Part shown: piece by piece, positions 1-9,069 of the stretch
Layout: the number at the start of each line of letters is the position of its first letter
How positions within the stretch are numbered: position 1 is the first letter of the stretch
Source: Polaribacter cellanae
GTDB lineage: Bacteria > Bacteroidota > Bacteroidia > Flavobacteriales > Flavobacteriaceae
NCBI RefSeq assembly: GCF_017569185.1
Contig: NZ_CP071869.1
Coordinates: 868,001 to 932,000 of the forward strand
Direction: 5' to 3'
Length of the DNA: 64,000 bases
The notes under the pieces: model-generated
Told to the model about the DNA's origin: nothing
The model's input: only the letters and a program-made list of their open reading frames with translations
The model's database searches: none
Program-made: the position numbers and the translations under genes

Positions 1-531
1 TGTTAAATACTTTTTATACTTATCGTTGTTAGTTGCAGTAGTAAATTTTGCTAAAATCTCGTTATCATTATCACCAACACCGTATAATAAATAGTCTAAA
101 GCAGGAAAACCTTGTGCATCATGATTGTTAGCACTGTTTAAATCGTAACTTCCTGAAGAAATATTACTTTCAACATCTGCAACAGTAAGCGGATATACAT
201 TCATATAGAAAGAATATTGAATTTCTTCTGCTTTACCAATATTATACATTTCTATATATTGCCACTTTTTGTAAGCTTCCAACCAAGCTACTCTTAAATC
301 TTCTAATGTTGTTTGTGTAGGATTGTTTATAAACGTATCTCCAATAGATTTTAAAGATTTCATTTTGCTGGCAAATTCATCATAAGAAGGAGTAATAATG
401 TTATCTGCTATATTTGTAAGCATTATTTTTCTATCAAAATTATCTTTGACTTCAACCCCACCTTCTTCTCCAGAACTACAGGAATTAAAAATAATTGCGG
501 CTACAAAAAGTAAACTAATTTTTTTAAACAT
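1..531 (-). CDS. Imelysin family lipoprotein, 3' end outside the window
   Basis: The reading frame runs from an ATG at 531 down to base 1 without a stop, so only the first 177 residues are present. It opens with a lipoprotein signal (hydrophobic stretch ending FNSCSS), so the protein should be anchored to a membrane on the periplasmic or surface side. The segment around residues 135-150 (NNHDAQGFPALDYLLYG) resembles the conserved His/Gly motif of imelysin-like peptidase M75 proteins, which are linked to iron or haem uptake. The DUF4856 lipoprotein gene lies directly upstream on the same strand, a pairing that is common in Bacteroidota. The exact substrate cannot be told. Confidence 0.8.
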   Translation of the reverse strand, partial: MFKKISLLFVAAIIFNSCSSGEEGGVEVKDNFDRKIMLTNIADNIITPSYDEFASKMKSLKSIGDTFINNPTQTTLEDLRVAWLEAYKKWQYIEMYNIGKAEEIQYSFYMNVYPLTVADVESNISSGSYDLNSANNHDAQGFPALDYLLYGVGDNDNEILAKFTTATNNDKYKKYLT

Positions 532-565
532 CTTATTTCTATTTATTCTAAATAAAGATACAAAA

Positions 566-602
566 GTAGTAAAAAGCGGTTAAATTAACCGCTTTTTACT
601 AC
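566..602. terminator. Perfect inverted repeat, bidirectional terminator
   Basis: Two perfect 17-base arms surround a 3-base loop (AAT); the arms contain AAAAAGCGG and its complement, with A/T runs on either side. It sits between the stop of the DUF4856 gene (620) and the start of the imelysin gene (531), so on the minus strand it would end or attenuate the first transcript before the second gene. Confidence 0.8.
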
Positions 603-619
603 GAATATTTAATAATATT

Positions 620-1807
620 TTAATTGGCTGCTTGCGCTAATGTAAAGTTGAATTTTCCAGCAATGCTATTCGATATTTGATCTAAAGTAGCTCCAGAAAC
701 ATCCCAAAAACCATTATCTTTTAATAAAGTATCCATAAAGGTATCAACTTCTGCTTTTGTAAAATAAGATTCTGATGAATTTGGTTTTCTTGTAAATTGT
801 AAACTATATACAAATCCTAAACCTTCAGACAAATCATGAAAAGCAGCTGCCTTATCTGTAGCTAACTTACCTTTACCTTGTTGTAAATAATATACAGCTC
901 TAACTCCTATAATTTCAGATATTTTTTCTCTTAAAATTTCTGCTTGTGCATTTCTTGTATTATAATCTTTAGCAACGATTGCGGCTCTTCCTAATTTAAA
1001 AGCATCGTAAATAGCTTTAGAAATTCCTGCAAAATCTGCATCTCCTTCTACTCTACTTAAATACTTATTTAAAAAACTGTCTTTACCTAAAACTGGGGCA
1101 GTAATATCGTCTTCAGCTCCATATAAATAACCAAAAGCCTCATCCCATTTGTGCTCCATTGTTGTGTAGTTTTTACCACTTGCAGTAACACCTCCATTAT
1201 TGTCGGCTATATTTGTAGCTTCGTCTAAAACAGCTTTACTTAAATAATTGTTTAAAATTTGATCGACCATTAAACCACCAATTAAACTTTTTGCAATTAA
1301 TTGATTGTACTCTACCCCTTTTTTATTTACGTAACGTGTAGAACCACCTCCAGCTTGCTGAATTTTACCAGCAACTCCTGCAGCAGCATCTGTGTTCCAA
1401 TTAGGAAAAACTTCTGAAACTTGTGCAGCAATCCAACCATCGAACTGATTTTTAATTGCTGTTGCATCTGTAGAATTGGCTGAGAAAAAATCTTTTGAAG
1501 CCGCAACTTTACTACGAATATTTTTTGAAGATGCGTTTAAATCTGCATCAGAAAAATCTGCATTACCAGCAGTATGTGCAAATTTAGCATCTAAAGTGGT
1601 TTCTGTTTCTGTCGTTTTCTTTAATGCTGCAACAAATTCTACTGCCATTTTAATTCTGGTGGTTTGCCCATTAAAGTTTACTGTAGATTTTCCATTTCTT
1701 TCAAAACTATAGGTTTTAGGAGCTACCGTTTTTGGTAAATCTTTTTCAGCTTTCTTACAAGAAACTAAACTTGCAACTACAGCTAAGGATACGAATACTT
1801 TTTTCAT
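620..1807 (-). CDS. DUF4856 domain lipoprotein
   Basis: A 395-residue secreted lipoprotein: Lys-rich start, hydrophobic stretch and lipobox ending LVSC at about residue 17. The rest matches my recollection of the DUF4856 family, Bacteroidota proteins usually found next to imelysin-like proteins and TonB receptors and thought to take part in iron uptake; no enzyme motif is visible. It is the first gene of a pair with the imelysin lipoprotein downstream, but a strong hairpin lies between them. A textbook Bacteroidota promoter is located just upstream. The function is inferred from neighbours only. Confidence 0.75.
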   Translation of the reverse strand: MKKVFVSLAVVASLVSCKKAEKDLPKTVAPKTYSFERNGKSTVNFNGQTTRIKMAVEFVAALKKTTETETTLDAKFAHTAGNADFSDADLNASSKNIRSKVAASKDFFSANSTDATAIKNQFDGWIAAQVSEVFPNWNTDAAAGVAGKIQQAGGGSTRYVNKKGVEYNQLIAKSLIGGLMVDQILNNYLSKAVLDEATNIADNNGGVTASGKNYTTMEHKWDEAFGYLYGAEDDITAPVLGKDSFLNKYLSRVEGDADFAGISKAIYDAFKLGRAAIVAKDYNTRNAQAEILREKISEIIGVRAVYYLQQGKGKLATDKAAAFHDLSEGLGFVYSLQFTRKPNSSESYFTKAEVDTFMDTLLKDNGFWDVSGATLDQISNSIAGKFNFTLAQAAN

Positions 1808-1847
1808 TTTTATTAAGATTAACTATAAATAATATTTTATTTTTTAG

Positions 1848-1878
1848 CAAATATAAGACTCAAATTGAGTTTTGCAAA
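1848..1878 (-). promoter_or_regulatory. Bacteroidota-type promoter of the DUF4856 gene
   Basis: Read on the minus strand, TTTG (1878-1875) is followed after 19 bases by TATATTTG (1855-1848), matching the Bacteroidota -33 TTTG and -7 TAnnTTTG elements at proper spacing. The start codon at 1807 follows about 40 bases later. Confidence 0.7.
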
Positions 1879-1947
1879 GTTTATTTAGAATAAATTAAAA
1901 TAAGAAAATAAAAATACTTATATGTTATTGAAAATGAGAAATTAAAA

Positions 1948-3471
1948 TTATTGCTTTTTTAGATATGCTACCACAGCTTTTCGAATATCGTGTGCGAGTT
2001 CTTCTTTTTTAGGATGATAAATAGACAAAACCTCGTTACTTTTATTTGATAAAAAAGGAATGTCGAATCCTTTTAACAAATAATCGGAAAAAGCGATTGT
2101 GTATGTAAGAGAAGAATTTATATGATTGTTATTAATCCACCAAGTATTGTTTTTGAATTCAATATTATGTATATGTAAATATGCGCCTGTTCCCTTCGCC
2201 TTTTTTCCATAATCTAAGACTCTTTTTAGCAGACTTCCTTTCAATTCTACTTTTACAATGTCTCCACCATAAGGCAAAACTCTAAAAATATCTACGGGTG
2301 TAATATTACCAACCAACTGATCGTCAATTCGAATAGAACCTCCATTTACAATGGCACCATCAATTTTATCATTATAAGCAAAAGACATTGCTTTGGTAAT
2401 AATTTGCCCTAAATTGGTTGGTTTGCTTCTAATATTACTGTCTCTACCATCTAAAGGGATGGTTGTTTTATAAATTATCTCTTCCGGATTTTTAATAACA
2501 TCTTTAATTTTTGCATTTAAAATGTTTTCCCATTTATCTACGATTCCACCTACATTTTCGTCTGTTTCAATCGTTTTATTGATTTCTTTCAATTCAGATT
2601 TTACAATGGTTTTCTTTGTTTTTTTATCGTAAGAAATACGATGAATATATACGGTTTTTGCATTTGCATCTGCTTTCGAAATTTGAACATTGCCCACAAA
2701 ATTATTACTATTGGTGTGTTCATGACCTCCCATAATTAAAGGAACATTTGGTAGTAATTTGGCGATTCTCTTATCGTGCATTAATTTTACATGCGTCAAC
2801 CCAAAAACTATAGCTACACTGTCTTTTATGGAATTATAAGATTCTTTTGCTTTGAGGATCATATTTCCATATTCCACATAATCTTTTGGGTTAGATGGAA
2901 TGCAAACACTTATAAAACCTATCTTTATTTTTGTACCATCTGCATCTACTAATTCTCTTATAAACGTTTTATTTACTGGTGTTTTAATTCCATTTTGTTC
3001 TTTATAAAAAGGAATAACAGTTTCTTTAGTTTTTAGTTTCACATTGGCAGAAATCCAAGGGAAATTACTTTCGTTTAAACGTTTTTGAAGATTTTGTTGC
3101 GATAAATCGAATTCGTGATTTCCGAAAGCGACCAAATCGAAATTCATGGCATTCATAACTTCTACCATTTGTTTTCCACGAACTCTTTCTCCATTGACTT
3201 TTAGCGTTCCAATTAAAGACGGATTTAAAAAATCTCCTGCCATAAAAAGCAGTGTATTTTTGTTTTCTTTTAGTAAATTCTTATGTACAGTTTCTACTCT
3301 TGCCATGCCACCAAATTCGCCTCCTTGAATGGGTGAAATTTCGTACACGTCGTTTAATTGCAGAAACGTAAAATCTATTTTACCATCTTCTTTTGTTGCG
3401 TTTTTTACTGAAGAACAGGCTGTTATAAGTACTAAAAAAGAAATTAAAAAATATAGAATATTATTTTTCAT
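1948..3471 (-). CDS. Periplasmic 5'-nucleotidase / metallophosphoesterase lipoprotein
   Basis: A 507-residue lipoprotein (lipobox ending LITAC). The N-terminal metallophosphatase domain shows the two-metal motifs in order: LQLNDVYE near residue 38, AGDFLNPS near 77, GNHEFD near 117 and GGHEHT near 249. The C-terminal half has the 5'-nucleotidase substrate-binding domain (NGGSIRIDD and the aromatic loop near the end). Length fits the UshA/CpdB-type family, which hydrolyses nucleotides or sugar nucleotides outside the cytoplasm for nucleoside and phosphate salvage. It stands 50 bases downstream of the HMG-CoA-lyase-like gene on the same strand, which may be co-transcription. The exact substrate is not determined. 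Confidence 0.88.
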   Translation of the reverse strand: MKNNILYFLISFLVLITACSSVKNATKEDGKIDFTFLQLNDVYEISPIQGGEFGGMARVETVHKNLLKENKNTLLFMAGDFLNPSLIGTLKVNGERVRGKQMVEVMNAMNFDLVAFGNHEFDLSQQNLQKRLNESNFPWISANVKLKTKETVIPFYKEQNGIKTPVNKTFIRELVDADGTKIKIGFISVCIPSNPKDYVEYGNMILKAKESYNSIKDSVAIVFGLTHVKLMHDKRIAKLLPNVPLIMGGHEHTNSNNFVGNVQISKADANAKTVYIHRISYDKKTKKTIVKSELKEINKTIETDENVGGIVDKWENILNAKIKDVIKNPEEIIYKTTIPLDGRDSNIRSKPTNLGQIITKAMSFAYNDKIDGAIVNGGSIRIDDQLVGNITPVDIFRVLPYGGDIVKVELKGSLLKRVLDYGKKAKGTGAYLHIHNIEFKNNTWWINNNHINSSLTYTIAFSDYLLKGFDIPFLSNKSNEVLSIYHPKKEELAHDIRKAVVAYLKKQ

Positions 3472-3520
3472 AAAACAAATAAAAACTTTAATTAATATAA
3501 ATTAACAAGGTAAATAACAA

Positions 3521-4378
3521 CTACATAAAAACCTCTAAAGCCTTATTATAAGCACTCTCGAAACTCATGGGTTTTATATTGGTATCTGCTTTTTGTGCTG
3601 TAAAATAACTAACTAATTTTTCAGTTGGCATATTTCCAGTCAACTCGTCTTTTGCCATTGGGCAACCTCCATACCCTTTTATTGCTCCATCGAATCTATT
3701 GCAGCCTGCTTTAAAAGCGGCATCTACTTTTTCGTGCCATTTATTTGGAGTCGTATGTAAATGTGCACCAAATTCTATTTGTGGGTACTGTGGAATTAAG
3801 TTGGAAAATAAATAGTCAATCACTTTTGGTGTAGAACTACCAACAGTATCTGATAATGATAATATTTTCACACCCATTTTGGCCAATTTCTCTGTCCAAT
3901 TTCCTACAATTTCTACATTCCAAGGATCTCCATAAGGATTTCCAAACCCCATAGATAAATAAGCAACCACTTTCTTATTCGTTTTATCTGCAATTGTTAG
4001 AATTTTGTCTAAAGTTTCTATCGATTCTGCAATGGTTTTATGCGTATTTCGCATTTGAAAGTTTTCGGAAATAGAGAAGGGATAGCCCAAATAATCAATT
4101 TCTTCGAATTTAGAGGCATCTTCTGCTCCTCTTACATTTGCGATAATTGCCAATAATTTACTATTTGTTTTAGACAAATCTAATTTCGCTAAAACAGCTG
4201 CTGTATCTCGCATTTGCGGAATCGCTTTGGGCGAAACGAAACTGCCAAAATCAATCGTGTCGAACCCAACTTTTAAAAGTGAATTGATATACAATGCTTT
4301 TTTCTCTGTAGAAATAAAATGAGATTTTATTCCTTGCATTGCGTCTCTTGGACATTCTATAATTTTAACTTTTTTCAT
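3521..4378 (-). CDS. Hydroxymethylglutaryl-CoA lyase family protein
   Basis: A 285-residue TIM-barrel enzyme of the HMG-CoA lyase / pyruvate-carboxyltransferase-like superfamily. Visible landmarks are ECPRDAMQG at the N-terminus (metal-binding Asp after Arg), GAHLHTT near residue 205 (metal-binding His pair) and the signature loop GGCPMAKDELTGNMPTE near 237 with the catalytic Cys. The family cleaves HMG-CoA to acetyl-CoA and acetoacetate in leucine catabolism. The usual RDG at the start is RDA here, and no other leucine-degradation genes are nearby, so a related acyl-CoA lyase remains possible. Confidence 0.82.
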   Translation of the reverse strand: MKKVKIIECPRDAMQGIKSHFISTEKKALYINSLLKVGFDTIDFGSFVSPKAIPQMRDTAAVLAKLDLSKTNSKLLAIIANVRGAEDASKFEEIDYLGYPFSISENFQMRNTHKTIAESIETLDKILTIADKTNKKVVAYLSMGFGNPYGDPWNVEIVGNWTEKLAKMGVKILSLSDTVGSSTPKVIDYLFSNLIPQYPQIEFGAHLHTTPNKWHEKVDAAFKAGCNRFDGAIKGYGGCPMAKDELTGNMPTEKLVSYFTAQKADTNIKPMSFESAYNKALEVFM

Positions 4379-4462
4379 GAATTCAAATATACAGAAACTA
4401 CTGTAGTTCTAAAATTTTTATTGAATTTATTAATTGCTTTTTGGTACTTTTGCAATTCTATA

Positions 4463-4714
4463 ATGAATGTTAAAAAACATACTTTACAAGTTATTGTTAC
4501 TGCCCAGTTTTTCTACACACCTCTTTGGTTTGTAGAAAACAAAATTAACTTAGGCTTAATTGCTGTTTTTCAAATAAGTAAATCTATTTTTAGAAACTTA
4601 ACTGTGGAGTTACAATTTAGTTTTATTACAGGGCTACTACTTTTTACTTTGTTTATAATTACTAATCGTTTTTCTCTATTTAAAGTATATTTTAATCGTA
4701 ATTTGTTAAAATAA
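4463..4714 (+). CDS. Possible small membrane protein, unrecognised
   Basis: An 83-residue frame starting ATG 4463 lies in the otherwise empty 390 bases between the lyase gene and the permease genes. A TACTTTTG element (4445-4452) lies directly before it and would place the RNA start only a few bases before the ATG. The product would have one or two hydrophobic segments (FSFITGLLLFTLFIIT near residue 55) and a basic tail. I do not recognise a family. It could equally be untranslated leader of the permease operon. Confidence 0.35.
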   Translation: MNVKKHTLQVIVTAQFFYTPLWFVENKINLGLIAVFQISKSIFRNLTVELQFSFITGLLLFTLFIITNRFSLFKVYFNRNLLK

Positions 4715-4768
4715 GTAGAGTTTATATGTTTAGAAAAACATTATAGTTAAGTATTCTAAAAAATAAGA

Positions 4769-6067
4769 ATGACTCAACATAGAAAAAGAAATAAAAATTT
4801 AGGTTTGGTAGAGCTTATTGCCATTGCTTTAGGAGGAATGGTTGGTGGTGGCATCTTTACAGTTCTTGGAATTTCTGTTTCTATGATTGGTAGTTTAACT
4901 CCAATTGCCATAATTGTTGGCGGTTTAATTGCTTCTTTAGCAGCATATTCTTACGTGAAACTTGGTTTGTATTATAAAGATGAAGGTGCTACGTACTCTT
5001 TTTTTAAACACACATACCCAAACTCAAGTTTTTCTGCATCTGCTATTGGTTGGTTTATTATTTTTGGCTATATAAGTACATTAGCCTTATATGCATACAC
5101 ATTTTCTTCTTATGCTATTAGTAGCAGCGATTTTGCAAACAATATTTGGGTTCGTAAAGGAATCGCAATTGCAGTTATTGGTATTTTTACATTTATAAAT
5201 ATATGGAGTGTAAATGGAATGGGTAAAATTGAAGATTTAATGGTCTATACAAAACTCGTTATTTTAACAATTATATCAATTATATTAATAACTCATGGAA
5301 ATACAGATTTTGGCACTTTTGTAGAAAATATGTCTGTAGATTTCGAAAAATCGAACATGTTTTCCATCTTAATTGTTGCTTCTCTAACTTTTGTTGCTTA
5401 TGAAGGCTTCCAATTGGTAATAAACGCAGTTGGAGAAATGACAAATCCAAAAAAAAATATTCCAAGAGCTATTTATAGTGCGATTGCATTGGCAATATTA
5501 ATTTATGTTGTAATTTCTATTGGGGCTTTGTTTGCAATTCCTAAAGAAGAAATTATTAAAAATAAGGAATTTGCTTTGGCCTCTGGAGCAGGAACCGTTT
5601 TAGGTAATATAGGAACAAACTTGGTTATTTTAGGAGCACTTTTAGCAACTAGTAGTGCCATTAGTGGAACTATTTTTGGCTCTTCCAGACAAATGTCTGT
5701 CGTAGCTAAAGATGGTTATTTTCCTAAAATTTTAGCTGTTCGAAAAAATGGAAGCCCACAAAATTCTATTATTGCTATGGCTTTATTAGCTTGTATATTA
5801 ATTACAGTTGGTGGATTGGAGTTAATATTAGAATTTGGTAGTGTTACTTTCCTCTTAGTTTCTTTGTTAATGGCTATTGCAAATTATAAAATTAGAGATA
5901 AAACAAACTCTTCTACTCTTATAACTATAATTTCTATTATAGGTTTAAGTATTGGTGGTTTTTTAATCCTTTATTACGAATTTACCAATGAATGGAAACA
6001 AATGTTAGTAATACTTTTATTATATGCTTTGCTAAGTTTTGGCGCTTGGAAATTTTCTAAAAATTAA
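4769..6067 (+). CDS. APC superfamily amino-acid permease
   Basis: A 432-residue integral membrane protein with about twelve predicted helices. The first helix carries the APC-fold substrate motif ALGGMVGGGIFTVLG, and YEGFQLVINAVGEM near residue 215 is the helix-6 signature. It should import amino acids or amines across the inner membrane by proton coupling or exchange. It is followed after 23 bases by a second APC permease on the same strand, so the two are probably co-transcribed. Substrate cannot be assigned from sequence. Confidence 0.88.
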   Translation: MTQHRKRNKNLGLVELIAIALGGMVGGGIFTVLGISVSMIGSLTPIAIIVGGLIASLAAYSYVKLGLYYKDEGATYSFFKHTYPNSSFSASAIGWFIIFGYISTLALYAYTFSSYAISSSDFANNIWVRKGIAIAVIGIFTFINIWSVNGMGKIEDLMVYTKLVILTIISIILITHGNTDFGTFVENMSVDFEKSNMFSILIVASLTFVAYEGFQLVINAVGEMTNPKKNIPRAIYSAIALAILIYVVISIGALFAIPKEEIIKNKEFALASGAGTVLGNIGTNLVILGALLATSSAISGTIFGSSRQMSVVAKDGYFPKILAVRKNGSPQNSIIAMALLACILITVGGLELILEFGSVTFLLVSLLMAIANYKIRDKTNSSTLITIISIIGLSIGGFLILYYEFTNEWKQMLVILLLYALLSFGAWKFSKN

Positions 6068-6090
6068 AATATACACAATAAGTAAATAAA

Positions 6091-7851
6091 ATGAAAAATA
6101 ATAAAAAATTAAGCGAACTATCTGCGACAGCAATCTGTGGTAACGATATTAGTTCTTCTGTTTTGTATGTATCTGCTTTAGCAATTGCCTTTGCTGGTCA
6201 GTATGCTTGGATTACACTTTTAATCGTATCTTTTGTCTTATTTTTATTTAGAAAAATTTATGGAGAAGTTGTTGGTGCACTACCTTTAAATGGAGGTGCT
6301 TATAATGCGCTTTTAAATACAACAAGTAAATCTACAGCCTCTTTTGCTGCAACACTTACACTATTATCTTACATGGCAACTGCTGTTATTTCTGCAAATG
6401 AAGCAATCCATTATTTACATTATATAATACCATCTATGCCCATAATAATTGCAACTATAATATTATTGGCGTTGTTTGCTTTTTTAGTAATTGGTGGTAT
6501 TTCTGAATCTGCAAAAGTAGCAGTTGGTATTTTTCTTTTTCATTTAACTTCTTTAGTAATATTAAGTGGTTTTATTATTTACTATTTTACTGAAAATGGA
6601 ATTCCTACGTTTATAGATAATTGGAATTTCCCTTTAAAAGATGGAAGCATTACAAACGCTATTTTCTTAGGTTTTGCAGCTTCTATGTTAGGGGTTTCTG
6701 GTTTTGAAAGCTCTGCAAATTTTGTTGAAGAACAAAAAAGAGGTGTTTTTCCAAAAACGCTTAAAAATATGTGGTCCATTGTAAGTATTATAAATCCTTT
6801 AATGGCCGTCTTTGCATTGGCTTTATTTACAATTCCTGTGTTGCAAACGGATGAATATCAAAATACATTATTAATAAAAATGGGAAAACATGTTGGTGGA
6901 GAATCGATTGCATATCTAATTGCCATTGATGCCTTTTTAGTGTTAAGTGGTGCTGTTTTAACCTCTTTTGTAGGTGTAACAGGACTCTTAGAAAGAATGG
7001 CCTTAGATAGAATAATTCCACCATTTTTCTTGAAAAAAAACAAAAAAGGAAGTTCTTATAGAATTATTATTATTTTTCTACTGTTATCTGTTTCAGTTTT
7101 ACTAATAACAAAAGGAAATGTAAAGTTATTAGCGGGTGTTTATACTATTTCATTCTTATCTGTAATGGCTTTATTTGGAATTGGAAATATTTTATTGAAA
7201 GTAAAAAGAAGCCAATTACCAAGACCAGAAAGAGCTTCTTGGCTAGCAGTGTTTATAGCCATTGGAGCAGTTTTAATTGCGCTTTTTGGAAACATCTTAA
7301 TGCCAGCAAAAGAAGATTTACCAAGTAATATAACCGTTTTTCTATATTATTTTATACCTACCATTTCTCTAATTGTAATAATGTTAAATAGAACTTTTTT
7401 ATTAAAGTTAGTTTTAAAACTAATAGATTCTTTTTTTATTCCAATTCGAAGATTTGTTGAAAAATCAGACAAGCATATTCAAAAAGTAATTGACACCATA
7501 AACGACCAAGAATTTGTGTTTTTTACGAGAGGAGACAGTATTGCAACCCTAAATAAGGTAATGTTGTACATTTCTAAAAACGAACACACAAAAAAAATAA
7601 AAATTGTAACAGTTGTTGGAAAAGAAAATGTCTATAACAAAAATTTAGAACAAGAAATAGATTTCTTAAACAGAGAGTATCCAGATATTGAAATTGAACT
7701 TGTAAAGATTGATGGTGAATTCAACCCGCAATTAATAAGAGAACTTTCAGAAAAATGGCAAATCCCTATCAACTTTATGTTTATTGGTTCTTTAGATAAA
7801 AAATTTCCTTATAGAATTGAAGAACTAGGTGGTGTTCGCTTAATTATTTAG
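6091..7851 (+). CDS. APC superfamily permease with cytoplasmic C-terminal domain
   Basis: A 586-residue protein: about twelve membrane helices in residues 1-440 (first-helix motif SATAICGNDISSSVLYVSA, helix-6 motif GVSGFESSANFVEEQ) followed by a soluble C-terminal tail of about 140 residues (from around FVEKSDKHIQKV) that looks like a nucleotide-binding or USP-like alpha/beta domain. Such tails regulate transport in related cation-chloride or amino-acid carriers. It forms a pair with the shorter permease upstream; unlike that one it has the extra regulatory domain. Its last four bases overlap the convergent LysE gene. Confidence 0.85.
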   Translation: MKNNKKLSELSATAICGNDISSSVLYVSALAIAFAGQYAWITLLIVSFVLFLFRKIYGEVVGALPLNGGAYNALLNTTSKSTASFAATLTLLSYMATAVISANEAIHYLHYIIPSMPIIIATIILLALFAFLVIGGISESAKVAVGIFLFHLTSLVILSGFIIYYFTENGIPTFIDNWNFPLKDGSITNAIFLGFAASMLGVSGFESSANFVEEQKRGVFPKTLKNMWSIVSIINPLMAVFALALFTIPVLQTDEYQNTLLIKMGKHVGGESIAYLIAIDAFLVLSGAVLTSFVGVTGLLERMALDRIIPPFFLKKNKKGSSYRIIIIFLLLSVSVLLITKGNVKLLAGVYTISFLSVMALFGIGNILLKVKRSQLPRPERASWLAVFIAIGAVLIALFGNILMPAKEDLPSNITVFLYYFIPTISLIVIMLNRTFLLKLVLKLIDSFFIPIRRFVEKSDKHIQKVIDTINDQEFVFFTRGDSIATLNKVMLYISKNEHTKKIKIVTVVGKENVYNKNLEQEIDFLNREYPDIEIELVKIDGEFNPQLIRELSEKWQIPINFMFIGSLDKKFPYRIEELGGVRLII

Positions 7852-8462
7852 ATTAATATTAAAACCGAAATCGCTACAAAAACAATAATTTGTGCCCATT
7901 TTAAATACAAACCTGTTTTTTTGTGTTCTTTTAAATAAATAGATACTTTTCCAGCAAGAACAGCAATACTTCCAAAAACAATAAAAGAAACTAAGATAAA
8001 ATGGAAGCCTAAAATATAAAATTGTAAAATGGTAGACATTTCTGAAGAAAATAAAAACTGAGGAAAAAATGCCAAAAAGAAAATGGTTACTTTCGGATTT
8101 AAAACATTCATTAAAAAACCCGTTTTAAACAACTGAAACGTACTTTTTTGTGTTACATTTTCTGTAGAAATTAAAATTTCTGAATCACTTTTGTAAACAC
8201 GATATGCCAAATACAACAAATAACTCGCACCTAAAATTTTAATAATTAGAAATAAATTCTCATTTTCTTTGATGATTGTGGAAACTCCAAATGCAACCAA
8301 TGTAGTATGAATGATACAACCTGTCATCAATCCAAAAACAGTTGCCAAACCATATTTTCTTCCATTTACAATACTTTGTGTTAACACAAAAATATTGTCT
8401 GGCCCTGGAGAAACTGCAAGAACAGAAGTCGCTAAAATAAAGGAGATCAATGTTTCAATCAT
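7848..8462 (-). CDS. LysE/RhtB family amino-acid exporter
   Basis: A 204-residue inner-membrane protein with about six helices. The start contains the family signature SPGPDNIFVLTQS near residue 20 and a GXXXG-like helix with FGLMTG; NPKVTIFFLAFFPQF near residue 122 is the second conserved block. Proteins of this family export lysine, homoserine, threonine or similar amino acids. It is convergent with the permease operon, overlapping its stop by four bases. Confidence 0.9.
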   Translation of the reverse strand: MIETLISFILATSVLAVSPGPDNIFVLTQSIVNGRKYGLATVFGLMTGCIIHTTLVAFGVSTIIKENENLFLIIKILGASYLLYLAYRVYKSDSEILISTENVTQKSTFQLFKTGFLMNVLNPKVTIFFLAFFPQFLFSSEMSTILQFYILGFHFILVSFIVFGSIAVLAGKVSIYLKEHKKTGLYLKWAQIIVFVAISVLILI

Positions 8463-8560
8463 AAATTATTAAGATGAGACAGGTTTCACAGATTAGCACA
8501 AATATCGTTATTTGTTTTTAAAATAAACATATTCAAAAACTTTAAAAGCTAGTTTAAATT

Positions 8561-8857
8561 TTACACCAACATCAATTTTCCCACAACTTCGTCACCCAAT
8601 TCTTCATTCATCATTTTTATAATTTTTTCTTTCCCATAACTCAACTCTTCACGCAAAACAGAAGAAGTTAAATTAATTATCAACGTTTTATTTTGAAGTT
8701 TTACAGAAGTTGTATGCGTTGCAACTCCTTGCCCCATCATTTTTGTCCAGGTTTCTTCCACTTTAATTTTTTGCATTCCTTTGCTTAAATTATTTTCTTT
8801 GATAAAACTCTGCATTAAATCTTTTACCGAAAAAGAATCGTTTTCTCTTTTTGACAT
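8561..8857 (-). CDS. DUF721 / DciA-like protein
   Basis: A 98-residue protein of the DUF721 family, whose characterised members (DciA) help load the replicative helicase. Conserved features are the Trp in VEETWTKMMG near residue 38, the following hydrophobic strand KLQNKTLIINLTSS and the LREELSYGKEKIIKMMNE helix. It is the next gene after recF on the same strand, but separated by 212 bases that are largely tandem repeat. That context fits a DNA replication role. The start codon is only ten bases from the 7-bp repeat tract. Confidence 0.8.
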   Translation of the reverse strand: MSKRENDSFSVKDLMQSFIKENNLSKGMQKIKVEETWTKMMGQGVATHTTSVKLQNKTLIINLTSSVLREELSYGKEKIIKMMNEELGDEVVGKLMLV

Positions 8858-8867
8858 GAATTAGTTG

Positions 8868-8964
8868 TAGATATTAGATATTAGATATTAGATATTAGAT
8901 ATTAGATATTAGATATTAGATATTAGATATTAGATATTAGATATTAGATATTAGATATTAGATA
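8868..8964. repeat. Perfect 7-bp tandem repeat (TAGATAT, about 14 copies)
   Basis: The 97-base tract consists of nearly 14 uninterrupted copies of TAGATAT. It begins 10 bases upstream of the DUF721 start codon and so fills the region where its ribosome-binding or promoter elements would lie. Pure short repeats of this length are prone to slippage, so copy number probably varies between cells. Confidence 0.97.
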
Positions 8965-9033
8965 AAAATTAAAAAACTTAGCGACTTAAAAAAATAATTC
9001 TTTGCCAATCTGCGAATTTTCGAAAAAAAAATC

Positions 9034-9069
9034 CAATTGAACTTCAAACTTCCAGCTTCTAACTTCCAA
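9034..9069 (-). repeat. Degenerate 7-bp repeat just after recF
   Basis: Read on the minus strand directly after the recF stop, the sequence goes GTTGGAA, GTTAGAA, GCTGGAA, GTTTGAA, GTTCAAT: five imperfect heptamers. The same GTTGGAA word appears after purB (32325). Confidence 0.75.

Noticed and set aside
398..583. 61-codon plus-strand frame at the left end
   Set aside because: It is antisense to the imelysin lipoprotein gene and runs into the terminator hairpin.
4319..4714. Long 131-codon version of the small frame before the permeases
   Set aside because: Its first part overlaps the lyase gene antisense; only the part from ATG 4463, behind a promoter-like element, is kept at low confidence.
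8868..8964. CRISPR array
   Set aside because: The units are 7 bases long without spacers, so this is a simple tandem repeat; no cas genes were seen anywhere in the window.
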